DNA from: an uncultured beta proteobacterium
GTDB lineage: Bacteria > Pseudomonadota > Gammaproteobacteria > Burkholderiales > Burkholderiaceae_C
Reading direction: 5' to 3'
Assembly (NCBI GenBank): GCA_903909815.1
Contig: CAIVXG010000201.1
Coordinates: 1-64,000 of the forward strand
DNA: 64,000 nt
Positions 37,305 through 45,291 of this stretch are shown here, in pieces. Under the pieces are notes generated by a model. It did not search any database, was not told the origin of the DNA, and saw nothing but the letters and a program-made list of their open reading frames with translations. The position numbers and the translations under genes were made by a program. Within the stretch, counting starts at the first letter, position 1, and each line of letters begins with the position of its first letter.

Positions 37305-38453
37305 CTAGCTCGTGAGCACGACAACGTCACTGCCGTCCCACCACGCATAAACGCGTTGGCCGAGAACCAGTTGCTTGTCTTCGTGGCGCGCCGCGTTCTC
37401 GCGCGAGGCCTTGATGACCATGCCGCTGTCAAGACGCACACGAAACTGGGTGAACTTGCCGAAATAGGCCACGCCCTCGATCGTGCCGGCGGCGCAATTG
37501 CTCCCGTGCTCTGCCGCAGACTCGCGCTGCTCCAGCGTGGGTTCGGTCTCCTGCAGACAGATTTTTTCCGGACGCAGCGCAATGCTCACCTCCATGCCCC
37601 GCGTGCCGGTGATGCCGTGGCTGACGAAGTGGCTGCATTCGGGCGTGTCGATCACCACGTGGTCTGGTTCATCCACCTCGACCTTGCCCTTGAACAGGTT
37701 AACGTCACCAATAAAGCCGGCCACGAACAGGCAATTGGGCGTTTCGTAAATCTCGCCGGGACGCCCAACTTGGAGGAATCTGCCTTCCTGCATGACCGCA
37801 ATGCGGTCGGCCATGATCATGGCTTCTTCTTGGTCATGCGTCACCATGACGCAGGTCACGCCCACCTTCTTGATGATGTTGACGAGCTCGAACTGCGTCT
37901 GCTCGCGCAGCTTGCGGTCCAAGGCGCCAAGCGGCTCGTCCAGCAGCAGCAACTTGGGGCTCTTGGCCAGGCAACGCGCCAGCGCCACGCGCTGTTGCTG
38001 GCCACCCGAGAGCTGGTGCGGCTTGCGCTTGGCATAGGGCTTGAGTTGCACGATGTTGAGCATGGCCTCGACGCGCTCGGCGATCCGGTCCTTGGGCATC
38101 TTGTCGCGCTCCAGACCAAAGGCGATGTTCTGCCACACCGTGAGGTGCGGAAACAGCGCGTAAGACTGGAACATCATGTTGATCGGACGCTCGTAGGGTG
38201 GCATGTCGGAGATGACTGCACCGTCCAGATAGACCTTGCCCAGGGTGGGCGTCTCAAAGCCGGCGAGCATGCGCAGCAGCGTGGACTTGCCGCAGCCCGA
38301 AGACCCGAGCAAGGCAAAGATCTCGCCCTTCTTGATATCGATGGAGACGTCGTCGACTGCCGCGACCTCGTCAAAACGCTTGGTCAGATGATCGATGCGG
38401 ACGAAACTCGCGTCGTCCATCTGACCCACACTGTTCTGCTGATTTGGTTGCAT
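37305..38453 (-). CDS. potG: Putrescine/spermidine ABC transporter ATPase
   Basis: 382 residues. Walker [17 protein letters not shown]-loop region [14 protein letters not shown], signature [16 protein letters not shown], Walker [13 protein letters not shown], and the H-loop MVTHDQEEA. The C-terminal TOBE-like domain follows (about 300-380). The N-terminus has 20 residues before the ABC core, as in PotG. It energises uptake through PotHI. Confidence 0.94.
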   Translation of the reverse strand: MQPNQQNSVGQMDDASFVRIDHLTKRFDEVAAVDDVSIDIKKGEIFALLGSSGCGKSTLLRMLAGFETPTLGKVYLDGAVISDMPPYERPINMMFQSYALFPHLTVWQNIAFGLERDKMPKDRIAERVEAMLNIVQLKPYAKRKPHQLSGGQQQRVALARCLAKSPKLLLLDEPLGALDRKLREQTQFELVNIIKKVGVTCVMVTHDQEEAMIMADRIAVMQEGRFLQVGRPGEIYETPNCLFVAGFIGDVNLFKGKVEVDEPDHVVIDTPECSHFVSHGITGTRGMEVSIALRPEKICLQETEPTLEQRESAAEHGSNCAAGTIEGVAYFGKFTQFRVRLDSGMVIKASRENAARHEDKQLVLGQRVYAWWDGSDVVVLTS

Positions 38454-38468
38454 GCAAGCTGCTCTCGA

Positions 38469-39599
38469 TTACAAACCGGTCTTGAAGGTGGTGTACAGGC
38501 GCGTGCGCAGGCGGCGGATGTCGCTGCTCACGGCTTCGGGTGGCACCATCTTGGCCAGGTCCTCGGGACTCATGAACACCGCCTTGTTGGACCGCACTTC
38601 AGGCTTGATGGATTTGGCCGACGCCGGAACCGGATTTGCGTACAGCACCTTGTTCACCAGCTCCGCGTTCACTTCGGGACGGTAGATGTAGCTCATGAAC
38701 TTGTAGGCATTCTCCACGTGCTGGGCATCGACCGGAATCGCCATGGTGTCGAAGAACAACACGGCACCGGTCTTGGGCAGCAGCACCTGGATGTCGTTGC
38801 CATTCTTGGCTTCCTTGGCGCGCGCCGCAGCAATGCTGATGTCGCCGTTCCAGCCCAGCACCAGACAGAGCGAGCCGCCGGCCAGGTCGTTGATGTAGCC
38901 CGAGGACGAGAACAGGCTGATGTTGGGACGGATCGCCGCCAGCAGCTTGCCCGCCGCCTGGTAGTCCGCCGGGTTCTTGCTGTACGGCGGCTTTCCCAGG
39001 TAGCGCAGTGCGGCTGGAAACACCTCGTCGCCGGAATCCAGCACCGAAATCCCGCACGATTTGGCCTTGACCGCGTACTCGGGTTTGAAGATCAGGTCCC
39101 AGGCGTTGTCGGGCATGGGCATGCTGCCCAGCGCCGCCTTGAGCTTGCCCATGTTGACACCCACAGTGGTGACGCCCCAGAGCCACGGCACGATGTGCGC
39201 ATTGCCCGCATCCATGCCCACCAACTGCTTCATAACAAAGGGATCAAGGTTGGCATAGGTCGTGATTTTGCTCTTGTCGAGCTTGGTGAACAGACCGCCG
39301 TCGATCTGGATCTTGGCCCAGTTCGAGGAAGGCACGACGATGTCGTAGCCGGTCTTGCCTGCGACCAGCTTGGCGTGCAGGGTTTCGTTGCTGTCAAAGG
39401 TGTCGTAGCGCACCTTGATCCCGGTTTCCTTCTCGAAGTTGGCGATGGTGTCGTCACCGATGTAATCCGACCAGTTGTAAATGTTGAGAATCTTTTCTTC
39501 CTGAGCCGCAACCGGGGCCGCCACACCGGCCAGAATTCCCGCCACCGACAGACTCGCCAACACCGAACTCGCACCCAACTTCTTAAAGATATTGACCAC
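38469..39599 (-). CDS. potF: Periplasmic putrescine/polyamine-binding protein
   Basis: 376 residues from a GTG at 39599, preceded by AGGAG at six-base spacing. The longer upstream frame lacks a signal and is rejected. The signal peptide ends near GVAAPVAAQ; the mature protein starts EEKILNIYNWSDYIGDD, the hallmark of PotF/PotD. Other polyamine-binder segments: VVPSSNWAKIQIDGG, WNGDISIAAARA. It captures putrescine or related amines for PotGHI. It is the first gene of the importer operon; the aminotransferase gene lies 125 bp upstream. Confidence 0.94.
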   Translation of the reverse strand: MVNIFKKLGASSVLASLSVAGILAGVAAPVAAQEEKILNIYNWSDYIGDDTIANFEKETGIKVRYDTFDSNETLHAKLVAGKTGYDIVVPSSNWAKIQIDGGLFTKLDKSKITTYANLDPFVMKQLVGMDAGNAHIVPWLWGVTTVGVNMGKLKAALGSMPMPDNAWDLIFKPEYAVKAKSCGISVLDSGDEVFPAALRYLGKPPYSKNPADYQAAGKLLAAIRPNISLFSSSGYINDLAGGSLCLVLGWNGDISIAAARAKEAKNGNDIQVLLPKTGAVLFFDTMAIPVDAQHVENAYKFMSYIYRPEVNAELVNKVLYANPVPASAKSIKPEVRSNKAVFMSPEDLAKMVPPEAVSSDIRRLRTRLYTTFKTGL

Positions 39600-39724
39600 A
39601 TTGATCTCCTGAAAGTAATCGAACATCACGCCCGCAAACCCGGACTCTTTTTGAGAATACGGACGCACCAAAATAACACAAGCCATCCTAATCGTCGCAC
39701 TGGCACAGGGCATCCATGCAATCC

Positions 39725-41119
39725 CTATGCCAGCCAGCCGTTCTTGCCTGCGTCGGCATAGGTCAGGTCCAGGCACTTCACAATCAGCGCCATCATTTCA
39801 TCGATCTGCGCATGCGTCATGACCAAGGGCGGCGCGATGATCATACGGTCACCCACGGCGCGCATGATGAGACCGTTGCCAAAGCAGTGGGCACGGCACA
39901 CCATGCCCACTCCCAGTTCCTCGGCAAAGCACTCTTTAGTGGCCTGGTTCTTGACCAGCACCAAGCCCGCCACCAAACCGCAGGTCTGCGCGTCACCGAC
40001 CAGCGGGTGTTGTTTCAGTTCTGCAAAGCACTGCGCCAGATAGGGGCCGATGTCATCGTGCACGCGCTGCACCAACTGCTCGCGCTCCATCAATTCAAGA
40101 TTGGCCAGCGCCACGGCGCAGGCCACAGGGTGACCGCTGTAGGTGTAGCCGTGGTTGAACTCGCCGCCCTGCTCGATCAGCACCTTGGCCACGCGGTTTC
40201 CCACCAGCACGCCGCCCAAGGGGATGTAGCCGCTGGTCACGCCTTTGGCAAAGGTCACCAGATCGGGCTTCATGCCGAATTGTGCATAGGCAAACCAGGC
40301 CCCCAGGCGCCCAAAGGCGCAGATCACTTCGTCGCTGATGAGCAGGATGCCGTACTTGTCGACGATGCGCTGTATCTCGGGCCAATAGGTGCTTGGCGGG
40401 ATGATGACGCCGCCCGCACCCTGCACCGGCTCGCCAATGAAAGCCGCGACCTTGTCGGCACCGAGCTCCAGGATCTTGGTCTCCAGCCAGCCCGCTGCCC
40501 GAATACCGAATTGCGCCTCGGTCTCGCCGGACAAGCCGTTCTCGAAAAAGTAGGGCTGGCCGATGTGCGTGATGTTGGGAATGGGCAAGTCGCCCTGAGC
40601 GTGCATGCCGCTCATGCCGCCAAGCGAAGCCGAGGCCATGGTGCTGCCATGGTAGCCGTTGATGCGGCCAATGATGACCTTGCGCTGTGGCTGCCCCAGC
40701 AGATCCCAGTAACGCCGCACCATGCGCACATTGGTGTCGTTGCTTTCACTTCCGCTGGAGGAATAAAAGACGTGTTCGAAGCTGCGTTCTGCCACCTTGG
40801 GAGCCAGTGACACCAGCTTGCTTGCCAGTTGCACCGCCGGCACATTGGTGGTCTGGAAGAAGCTGTTGTAGTAGGGCAGCGTCATCATTTGCCGGTACGC
40901 CGCGTCGGCCAGTTCCTTGCGCGCATAACCCGCATTCACGCACCACAGGCCGCTCATGGCGTCGAGCAACTTGCGCCCCTCAGAGTCCCAGACGTAGACG
41001 CCCTCGGCGTGCGTCATGACGCGTGAGCCCCGCGTGGCCAGCTCGCCGTGGTCGGTGAAGGGGTGGATGAAGTGGGCACTGTCCAGCGCCTGAATCTGTG
41101 CTGTGTCGATGGTGGTCAT
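39725..41119 (-). CDS. spuC: Putrescine/omega-amine:pyruvate aminotransferase (SpuC-like)
   Basis: 464 residues, class III PLP aminotransferase. Visible: VFYSSSGSESNDTNVRMVRRYW, YHGSTMASASLGG, FIGEPVQGAGGVI, LISDEVICAFGRLG and the PLP-lysine region TFAKGVTSGYIPLGG. It fits the SpuC/omega-amino-acid transaminase subfamily, which deaminates putrescine or related diamines to the amino aldehyde with pyruvate. It would provide a second, non-glutamylated route next to the PuuA route. It lies upstream of potF on the same strand. Confidence 0.88.
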   Translation of the reverse strand: MTTIDTAQIQALDSAHFIHPFTDHGELATRGSRVMTHAEGVYVWDSEGRKLLDAMSGLWCVNAGYARKELADAAYRQMMTLPYYNSFFQTTNVPAVQLASKLVSLAPKVAERSFEHVFYSSSGSESNDTNVRMVRRYWDLLGQPQRKVIIGRINGYHGSTMASASLGGMSGMHAQGDLPIPNITHIGQPYFFENGLSGETEAQFGIRAAGWLETKILELGADKVAAFIGEPVQGAGGVIIPPSTYWPEIQRIVDKYGILLISDEVICAFGRLGAWFAYAQFGMKPDLVTFAKGVTSGYIPLGGVLVGNRVAKVLIEQGGEFNHGYTYSGHPVACAVALANLELMEREQLVQRVHDDIGPYLAQCFAELKQHPLVGDAQTCGLVAGLVLVKNQATKECFAEELGVGMVCRAHCFGNGLIMRAVGDRMIIAPPLVMTHAQIDEMMALIVKCLDLTYADAGKNGWLA

Positions 41120-41171
41120 GATTCTTGTCCTATTGAACTTTCAATAACTGAGCCCGTCATTGCACTGAGTC

Positions 41172-41252
41172 CGTCATTGCGAGGACGAAGCGACGTGGCT
41201 ATCCATGGCGGTGAACCAACGGCCTGGATTGCCGCGCTGCGCTCGCAATGAT
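41172..41252. repeat. Dispersed intergenic repeat, CATTGCGAG family, copy 5
   Basis: CGTCATTGCGAGGACGAAGC at the left and GCTCGCAATGATGCC at the right, with CTATCCATGG and TGGATTGCCGCG inside. Single half-ends occur at 41155 and 41303. It separates spuC and puuA. Confidence 0.8.
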
Positions 41253-41322
41253 GCCAGCCCGGCTCATGGTCACTGTGCGGAATCGGACCGGATTCGGGAG
41301 GCTCGCAATGACGAGGGATTGG

Positions 41323-42690
41323 TTAGACATGCAACAGCAGGTGTTCCCGCTCCCAGGGTGAAATCACCTTCATGAATTCCTCGAACTCGAGCTCCTTGAC
41401 CTCGGTGTAGACGGTGATGAATTCCTTGCCCAAAATGTCGTGCAGGTCGGTCTCGTTGCGCAGCAGGTCCAGCGCCTCGCCCAGACTGCGCGGCAGAGAA
41501 TAGGGCGCCAGATAGGCGTCTCCCTTCATCTCGGCCTTGGGCTTGATCTTCTTCTTCATGCCCAAGTAGCCGCAGGCCAGCGTCATGGCCATGGCCACGT
41601 AGGGATTGGCGTCGACACCGATGACTCGGTTCTCAATGCGCCGCGCCTCGGGCGATGAAATGGGCGAGCGGATACCCACGGTGCGGTTGTCAAACCCCCA
41701 TTCGATGTTGATGGGAGCGGCGGTGTGGCGCGCCAGGCGGCGGTAGCTGTTCACGTACGGCGCCACCAACGCCATGGCCGCAGGGATGTAGCGCTGCAGA
41801 CCGCCGATGTAGTGATAGAAAGCCTCCGAGGGTGTGCCATCGTCGTTGCTGAAGATGTTCTTTCCCGTGGCCTTGCTCACCAGACTCTGGTGCACGTGCA
41901 TGGCGCTGCCAGGCTCGCCCTCGATCGGTTTGGCCATGAAAGTGGCATACATGTCGTGTCGCAATGCCACCTCGCGCACCGTGCGCTTGAACAGGAACAC
42001 TTCGTCGGCCAGGCCCAGCGGATGCGCGTGAAAGAAGTTGATCTCCATCTGACCGGCACCCGCTTCGTGGATCAGGGTGTCCACGTTGAGCTCCATCTTT
42101 TCGCAGAAATCGTAGAGCTCTTCGAACAGCGGATCGAACTCGTTCACAGCGTCGATGCTGTACGACTGACGCGATGTTTCAGCCCGACCGCTGCGCCCGA
42201 TAGGCGGTTTTAGCACCGCATTCGGGTCCGTGTTGCGCGACACTAGATAGAACTCGAGTTCGGGCGCCACCACCGGCTCGATGCCTTCGGCGGCGTACAG
42301 GTCACAGACGCGACGCAGCACGCTGCGCGGTGCGAACGGAACCAGTTTGCCGTCGCGATCGAAGCAATCGTGGATCACCTGCGCCGTTGGGTCCGTGGCC
42401 CAGGGAACAATACGCACCGTGGAGGCGTCGGGCTGGAGGTGCATGTCTCGGTCGGTGGGCTTGATGACGTCGTAATACGGTCCATTTTCCGGGAACTCGC
42501 CGGTCACACCCATCGCCACAATTGCCTCCGGGATGCGCATGCCGCGGTCTTCTGTGAACTTTTCGCGCGGCAAGATCTTGCCGCGGGCCACACCCGTCAA
42601 GTCGGGAACCAGACACTCGACCTCGGTCACGCGGCGCTCGTTGAGCCAGTTTTCCAGGTCATTGAAAGTCATCTTGGCGGGGGTACTCAT
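41323..42690 (-). CDS. puuA: Gamma-glutamylputrescine synthetase (GS family)
   Basis: 455 residues of the GS fold. Key segments: DLTGVARGKILP in the beta-grasp half, VAPELEFYL (metal Glu), GAGQMEINF, SAMHVHQSL (nucleotide His), FDNRTVGIRSP. This is the closest of the three GS-like paralogues here to PuuA. It ligates glutamate to putrescine with ATP. ATGA overlap with the puuD homologue stop gives translational coupling, supporting the assignment. An AAGGAA site precedes the ATG. Confidence 0.92.
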   Translation of the reverse strand: MSTPAKMTFNDLENWLNERRVTEVECLVPDLTGVARGKILPREKFTEDRGMRIPEAIVAMGVTGEFPENGPYYDVIKPTDRDMHLQPDASTVRIVPWATDPTAQVIHDCFDRDGKLVPFAPRSVLRRVCDLYAAEGIEPVVAPELEFYLVSRNTDPNAVLKPPIGRSGRAETSRQSYSIDAVNEFDPLFEELYDFCEKMELNVDTLIHEAGAGQMEINFFHAHPLGLADEVFLFKRTVREVALRHDMYATFMAKPIEGEPGSAMHVHQSLVSKATGKNIFSNDDGTPSEAFYHYIGGLQRYIPAAMALVAPYVNSYRRLARHTAAPINIEWGFDNRTVGIRSPISSPEARRIENRVIGVDANPYVAMAMTLACGYLGMKKKIKPKAEMKGDAYLAPYSLPRSLGEALDLLRNETDLHDILGKEFITVYTEVKELEFEEFMKVISPWEREHLLLHV

Positions 42691-43487
42691 GGGGTTTCCT
42701 TGGTGACCGGGGTACGGTCATATGTCATGTTGTGCTGACGCTGGCGGCAGGCGTCGCCAAACGCGGTGAAGATGGCGCTGGAAAACGGGTTCTCCCAGAA
42801 ATGCCACTCCGGGTGCCACTGCACGGCGCAAGCAAATGCGCGCGCTCCTTCCACCTCGAATGCTTCGATCAGTCCGTCGCTCGCACGGCCCACTGCACGC
42901 AAGCCTGATGCCAATTGATGGATGCCCTGCCCGTGCAGCGAGTTCACCATCGCGGTCCCACCTCCCGCCCAGCGCGCAAACTCCGAGTCCGGCGCCAACC
43001 GCAGCTCGTGCCGGGACGCATATTGCTGCGCCAGCGGCACACCGGCCGGTTCGCGGTGATCCATGAATCCGGGCTGCGTGTGCACCTGCTGGTGCAGGCT
43101 GCCGCCCATGGCGACGTTGATTTCCTGAAAACCCCGGCACACGCCCAGCAAGGGAACTGCACCTTGCACGCAGGCCTTCACCAGCGCCAGCGTCAGTTCA
43201 TCGCGCTGCGCGTCCAGCGGCAACGTGGCGTCGGCCACATCCTCGTCAAAGTGCGACGGGTGCACATTCGAGGGCGAGCCCGTGAGCATGACGCCATGCA
43301 CCAGCGCCAGCAGTTCGGGGATCTGCTTCACTTGCGCCAACGGAAACAGTACCGGTTGCGCCATCGCGCCCAGTTTCACGGCGCGGGCGTATTTTTCACC
43401 CAGCACGAGCGCGGGCAGCTTCTCGTCGCCATCGCCCAACTGACGGTGATCAGCAGGCAGCCAGATCATGCATGTAGTGGTATTCAT
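42687..43487 (-). CDS. puuD: Gamma-glutamyl-GABA hydrolase (class I glutamine amidotransferase-like)
   Basis: 266 residues from MNTTTCMIWLPADHRQ at 43487; a longer frame to 43547 looks like leader. The nucleophile elbow PLLGVCRGFQEINVAMGGSL holds the catalytic Cys. The His/Glu pair lies in CAVQWHPEWHF. The LTGSPSNVHPSHF segment is PuuD-like. It releases GABA from gamma-glutamyl-GABA. It is divergent from the MocR gene across a 160-bp promoter region and coupled to puuA downstream. Confidence 0.92.
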   Translation of the reverse strand: MNTTTCMIWLPADHRQLGDGDEKLPALVLGEKYARAVKLGAMAQPVLFPLAQVKQIPELLALVHGVMLTGSPSNVHPSHFDEDVADATLPLDAQRDELTLALVKACVQGAVPLLGVCRGFQEINVAMGGSLHQQVHTQPGFMDHREPAGVPLAQQYASRHELRLAPDSEFARWAGGGTAMVNSLHGQGIHQLASGLRAVGRASDGLIEAFEVEGARAFACAVQWHPEWHFWENPFSSAIFTAFGDACRQRQHNMTYDRTPVTKETP

Positions 43488-43610
43488 GGACAAGATAGGT
43501 TTCCTGGGACCATTCTCGCGGGGCAATTGGATGACAATGGGGGCCATTTGAATAAAGGCTGTGGCTCCACTTCAAGTAGTCTCGAAAAATCCAAGGGTTT
43601 ATACCCGGCA

Positions 43611-43640
43611 GCTGAGGACAGCGCTTGGTCGGTCCTGCAA
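43611..43640. promoter_or_regulatory. Candidate operator in the puuD-mocR divergent promoter
   Basis: GAGGACAGCGC followed directly by TTGGTCGGTCCTGCAA, ending 7 bp before the MocR ATG. It is a compact form of the GGACAGAGC...CTGTCC repeat seen at 45131-45287 and 48971-49027. GGAC and GTCC give dyad symmetry, and GGTCGGTCC a short direct repeat, as seen for some MocR sites. Autoregulation is inferred from position. Confidence 0.45.
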
Positions 43641-43647
43641 GGTAAGT

Positions 43648-45120
43648 ATGTTGTCTGAATTCCTGCTCTCCGAAATGTCGCGCCTGAACGCGAATGCCGA
43701 ACTGCCGCTGCATCGGCAGCTCTACGAAGCCTTGCGCCGTGCCATGCTGGACGGAAAGCTGGCCTCGGGCGACCGCCTGCCGTCCAGCCGCGAACTGGCG
43801 ACAGATCTGGACCTGTCGCGCAACACAGTGGTGGCAGCGCTGAACCAGTTGACGGTGGAGGGCTATTTGAGCAGCCACATCGGCAGCGGCACCTACGTTA
43901 ACGACAACGTGCCCAAGGCATCGGCACCCGCGGCTGCGAGTTTTTCCGGACAAGCCGGCCTGATGTCCAGGCGCGGCGTGGCCCTGGCCACGACCTTTTG
44001 CGCGCACGAATTGGAGATCCAGCCCTTCACCGGCGGCATCGCCGACTTCAGTGCCTTTCCCACAGCGCTGTGGCAACGGCTGCAAAACAAGCACTGGCGC
44101 ATGAGCTACCCCGACATGCTGGACTACAGCAGTTCCGGCGGCTATGCGCCGTTGCGCCGGGCGGTGGCGGATTACCTGCGCGTATTTCGTAGCGTACAGC
44201 TGGAGACCGAGCAGGTCATCATCACCAGCGGCACGCAGCAGTCGCTGGAGCTGTGCGCGCAGATGCTGGCCGACCATGGCGACACGGTTTGGGTGGAAGA
44301 CCCGGCCTATTGGGGCGCTGTCAAGGCCTTCATGGCCACGGGCCTGGCCATGCGCGGCATCCGGGTCGACGAGCAAGGGATTGCTCCCGACGCGACCGAC
44401 GAGGCCTCACCCCCACGCCTGATTTACGTCACGCCCTCGCATCAATACCCCACGGGGGCGGTGATGTCGCTGGCGCGGCGGCACCAGTTGCTGGCGATGG
44501 CGCACAAGCACCAGGCCTGGATTCTGGAAGACGACTATGACAGCGAATTTCGCTTCAGCGGCCCACCGATCTCATCGCTGCAAGGGCTGGACCGCGACGC
44601 CCGGGTGCTCTACATGGGTTCCTTCTCCAAGGTGCTGTATCCGGGACTCAAGCTAGCCTATCTCGTCGTCCCGACGCAGTTGGTCGCGTCCTTCAAGGGT
44701 GCGCACTACGATTTGAATCGGCCCGGTCAATTGCCGCTGCAGGCGGCGCTGGCCGAATTCATCGAGATGGGGCACTTCTCCAGCGCGCTGCGCCGGGCAC
44801 GTCTGAGCTACGCCGAGCGGCGCCGTTGCCTGCTCGATGCACTCAAACCGTGTCTGGGCAGCCGGGCCCAAATCACCGGAGCTGAGCAGGGATTGCACCT
44901 GTGCCTGCGGCTGTCGCCCAATGTGGACGATGCCGCGCTGGCGCAGCGCATCGATCAGCTCGGCATGACCGTGCGCCCGCTCTCCGGCTATTGCCTGCAG
45001 CGCGACGACGTCAAGGGCCTGGTGATCGGCTACGGCTACGCTTCGCTGTCGGAGATCGAGCGTCTGGGCCCACGCCTGGCCAGCGTCATCAAGACCGAGG
45101 CGGTGCGCCTGGGGCTTTGA
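43648..45120 (+). CDS. MocR-family (GntR HTH plus aminotransferase) regulator
   Basis: 490 residues from MLSEFLLSEMSR; the longer upstream frame covers the promoter. N-terminal GntR winged HTH: LPLHRQLYEALRRAMLDGKL, then SGDRLPSSRELATDLDLSRN. The C-terminal fold-type-I aminotransferase domain carries EDPAYWGAVKAF, LEDDYDSEFRFSG and the PLP-lysine region MGSFSKVLYPGLKLAYLV. It should sense PLP plus an amine. Divergent from puuD-puuA, it is the likely pathway regulator, possibly responding to putrescine or GABA. Family members usually activate catabolic genes and repress themselves. Confidence 0.93.
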   Translation: MLSEFLLSEMSRLNANAELPLHRQLYEALRRAMLDGKLASGDRLPSSRELATDLDLSRNTVVAALNQLTVEGYLSSHIGSGTYVNDNVPKASAPAAASFSGQAGLMSRRGVALATTFCAHELEIQPFTGGIADFSAFPTALWQRLQNKHWRMSYPDMLDYSSSGGYAPLRRAVADYLRVFRSVQLETEQVIITSGTQQSLELCAQMLADHGDTVWVEDPAYWGAVKAFMATGLAMRGIRVDEQGIAPDATDEASPPRLIYVTPSHQYPTGAVMSLARRHQLLAMAHKHQAWILEDDYDSEFRFSGPPISSLQGLDRDARVLYMGSFSKVLYPGLKLAYLVVPTQLVASFKGAHYDLNRPGQLPLQAALAEFIEMGHFSSALRRARLSYAERRRCLLDALKPCLGSRAQITGAEQGLHLCLRLSPNVDDAALAQRIDQLGMTVRPLSGYCLQRDDVKGLVIGYGYASLSEIERLGPRLASVIKTEAVRLGL

Positions 45121-45130
45121 CTCGTATCGG

Positions 45131-45160
45131 TTAAGGACAGAGCTTTGGTCAGTCTCGCAA
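45131..45160. repeat. GGACAGAGC repeat family, compact copy
   Basis: TTAAGGACAGAGC is followed at once by TTTGGTCAGTCTCGCAA, lacking the central insert of the longer copies. It lies 10 bp past the MocR stop. Confidence 0.65.
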
Positions 45161-45170
45161 AACACCCCTG

Positions 45171-45224
45171 ATTGGTTGAGGACAGAGCACGCTCACTGCG
45201 TGTAGCTTTGGTCTGTCCCGCAAG
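45171..45224. repeat. GGACAGAGC repeat family, long copy 1
   Basis: Outer arms GAGGACAGAGC and TTTGGTCTGTCCCGCAAG flank an insert that itself pairs (CACGC and GCGTG). The arms are complementary with one mismatch over about 12 bases, so a strong hairpin could form in either transcript. Confidence 0.75.
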
Positions 45225-45233
45225 ACACTCCTA

Positions 45234-45287
45234 ATCAGTGAGGACAGAGCAAAGTTCGCTTCGCGTAACTCTTGGTCTGTCCCGCAA
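45234..45287. repeat. GGACAGAGC repeat family, long copy 2
   Basis: ATCAGTGAGGACAGAGCAAA at the left and CTCTTGGTCTGTCCCGCAAG at the right, with a TTCGCTTCGCG centre. It ends 5 bp before the stop of the GS-like gene on the minus strand, so it could act as a transcript-end hairpin for both convergent genes. Confidence 0.75.
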
Positions 45288-45291
45288 GTTC

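Noticed and set aside
36774-39761. 995-codon plus-strand open frame
   Set aside because: It is antisense to potF, potG and potH, which have full motif support; long antisense frames are expected in high-GC coding DNA.
43488-43560. Longer N-terminus of puuD starting at 43547
   Set aside because: The extra residues have no amidotransferase features and overlap the divergent promoter region; MNTTTCMIWLP is the family-like start.
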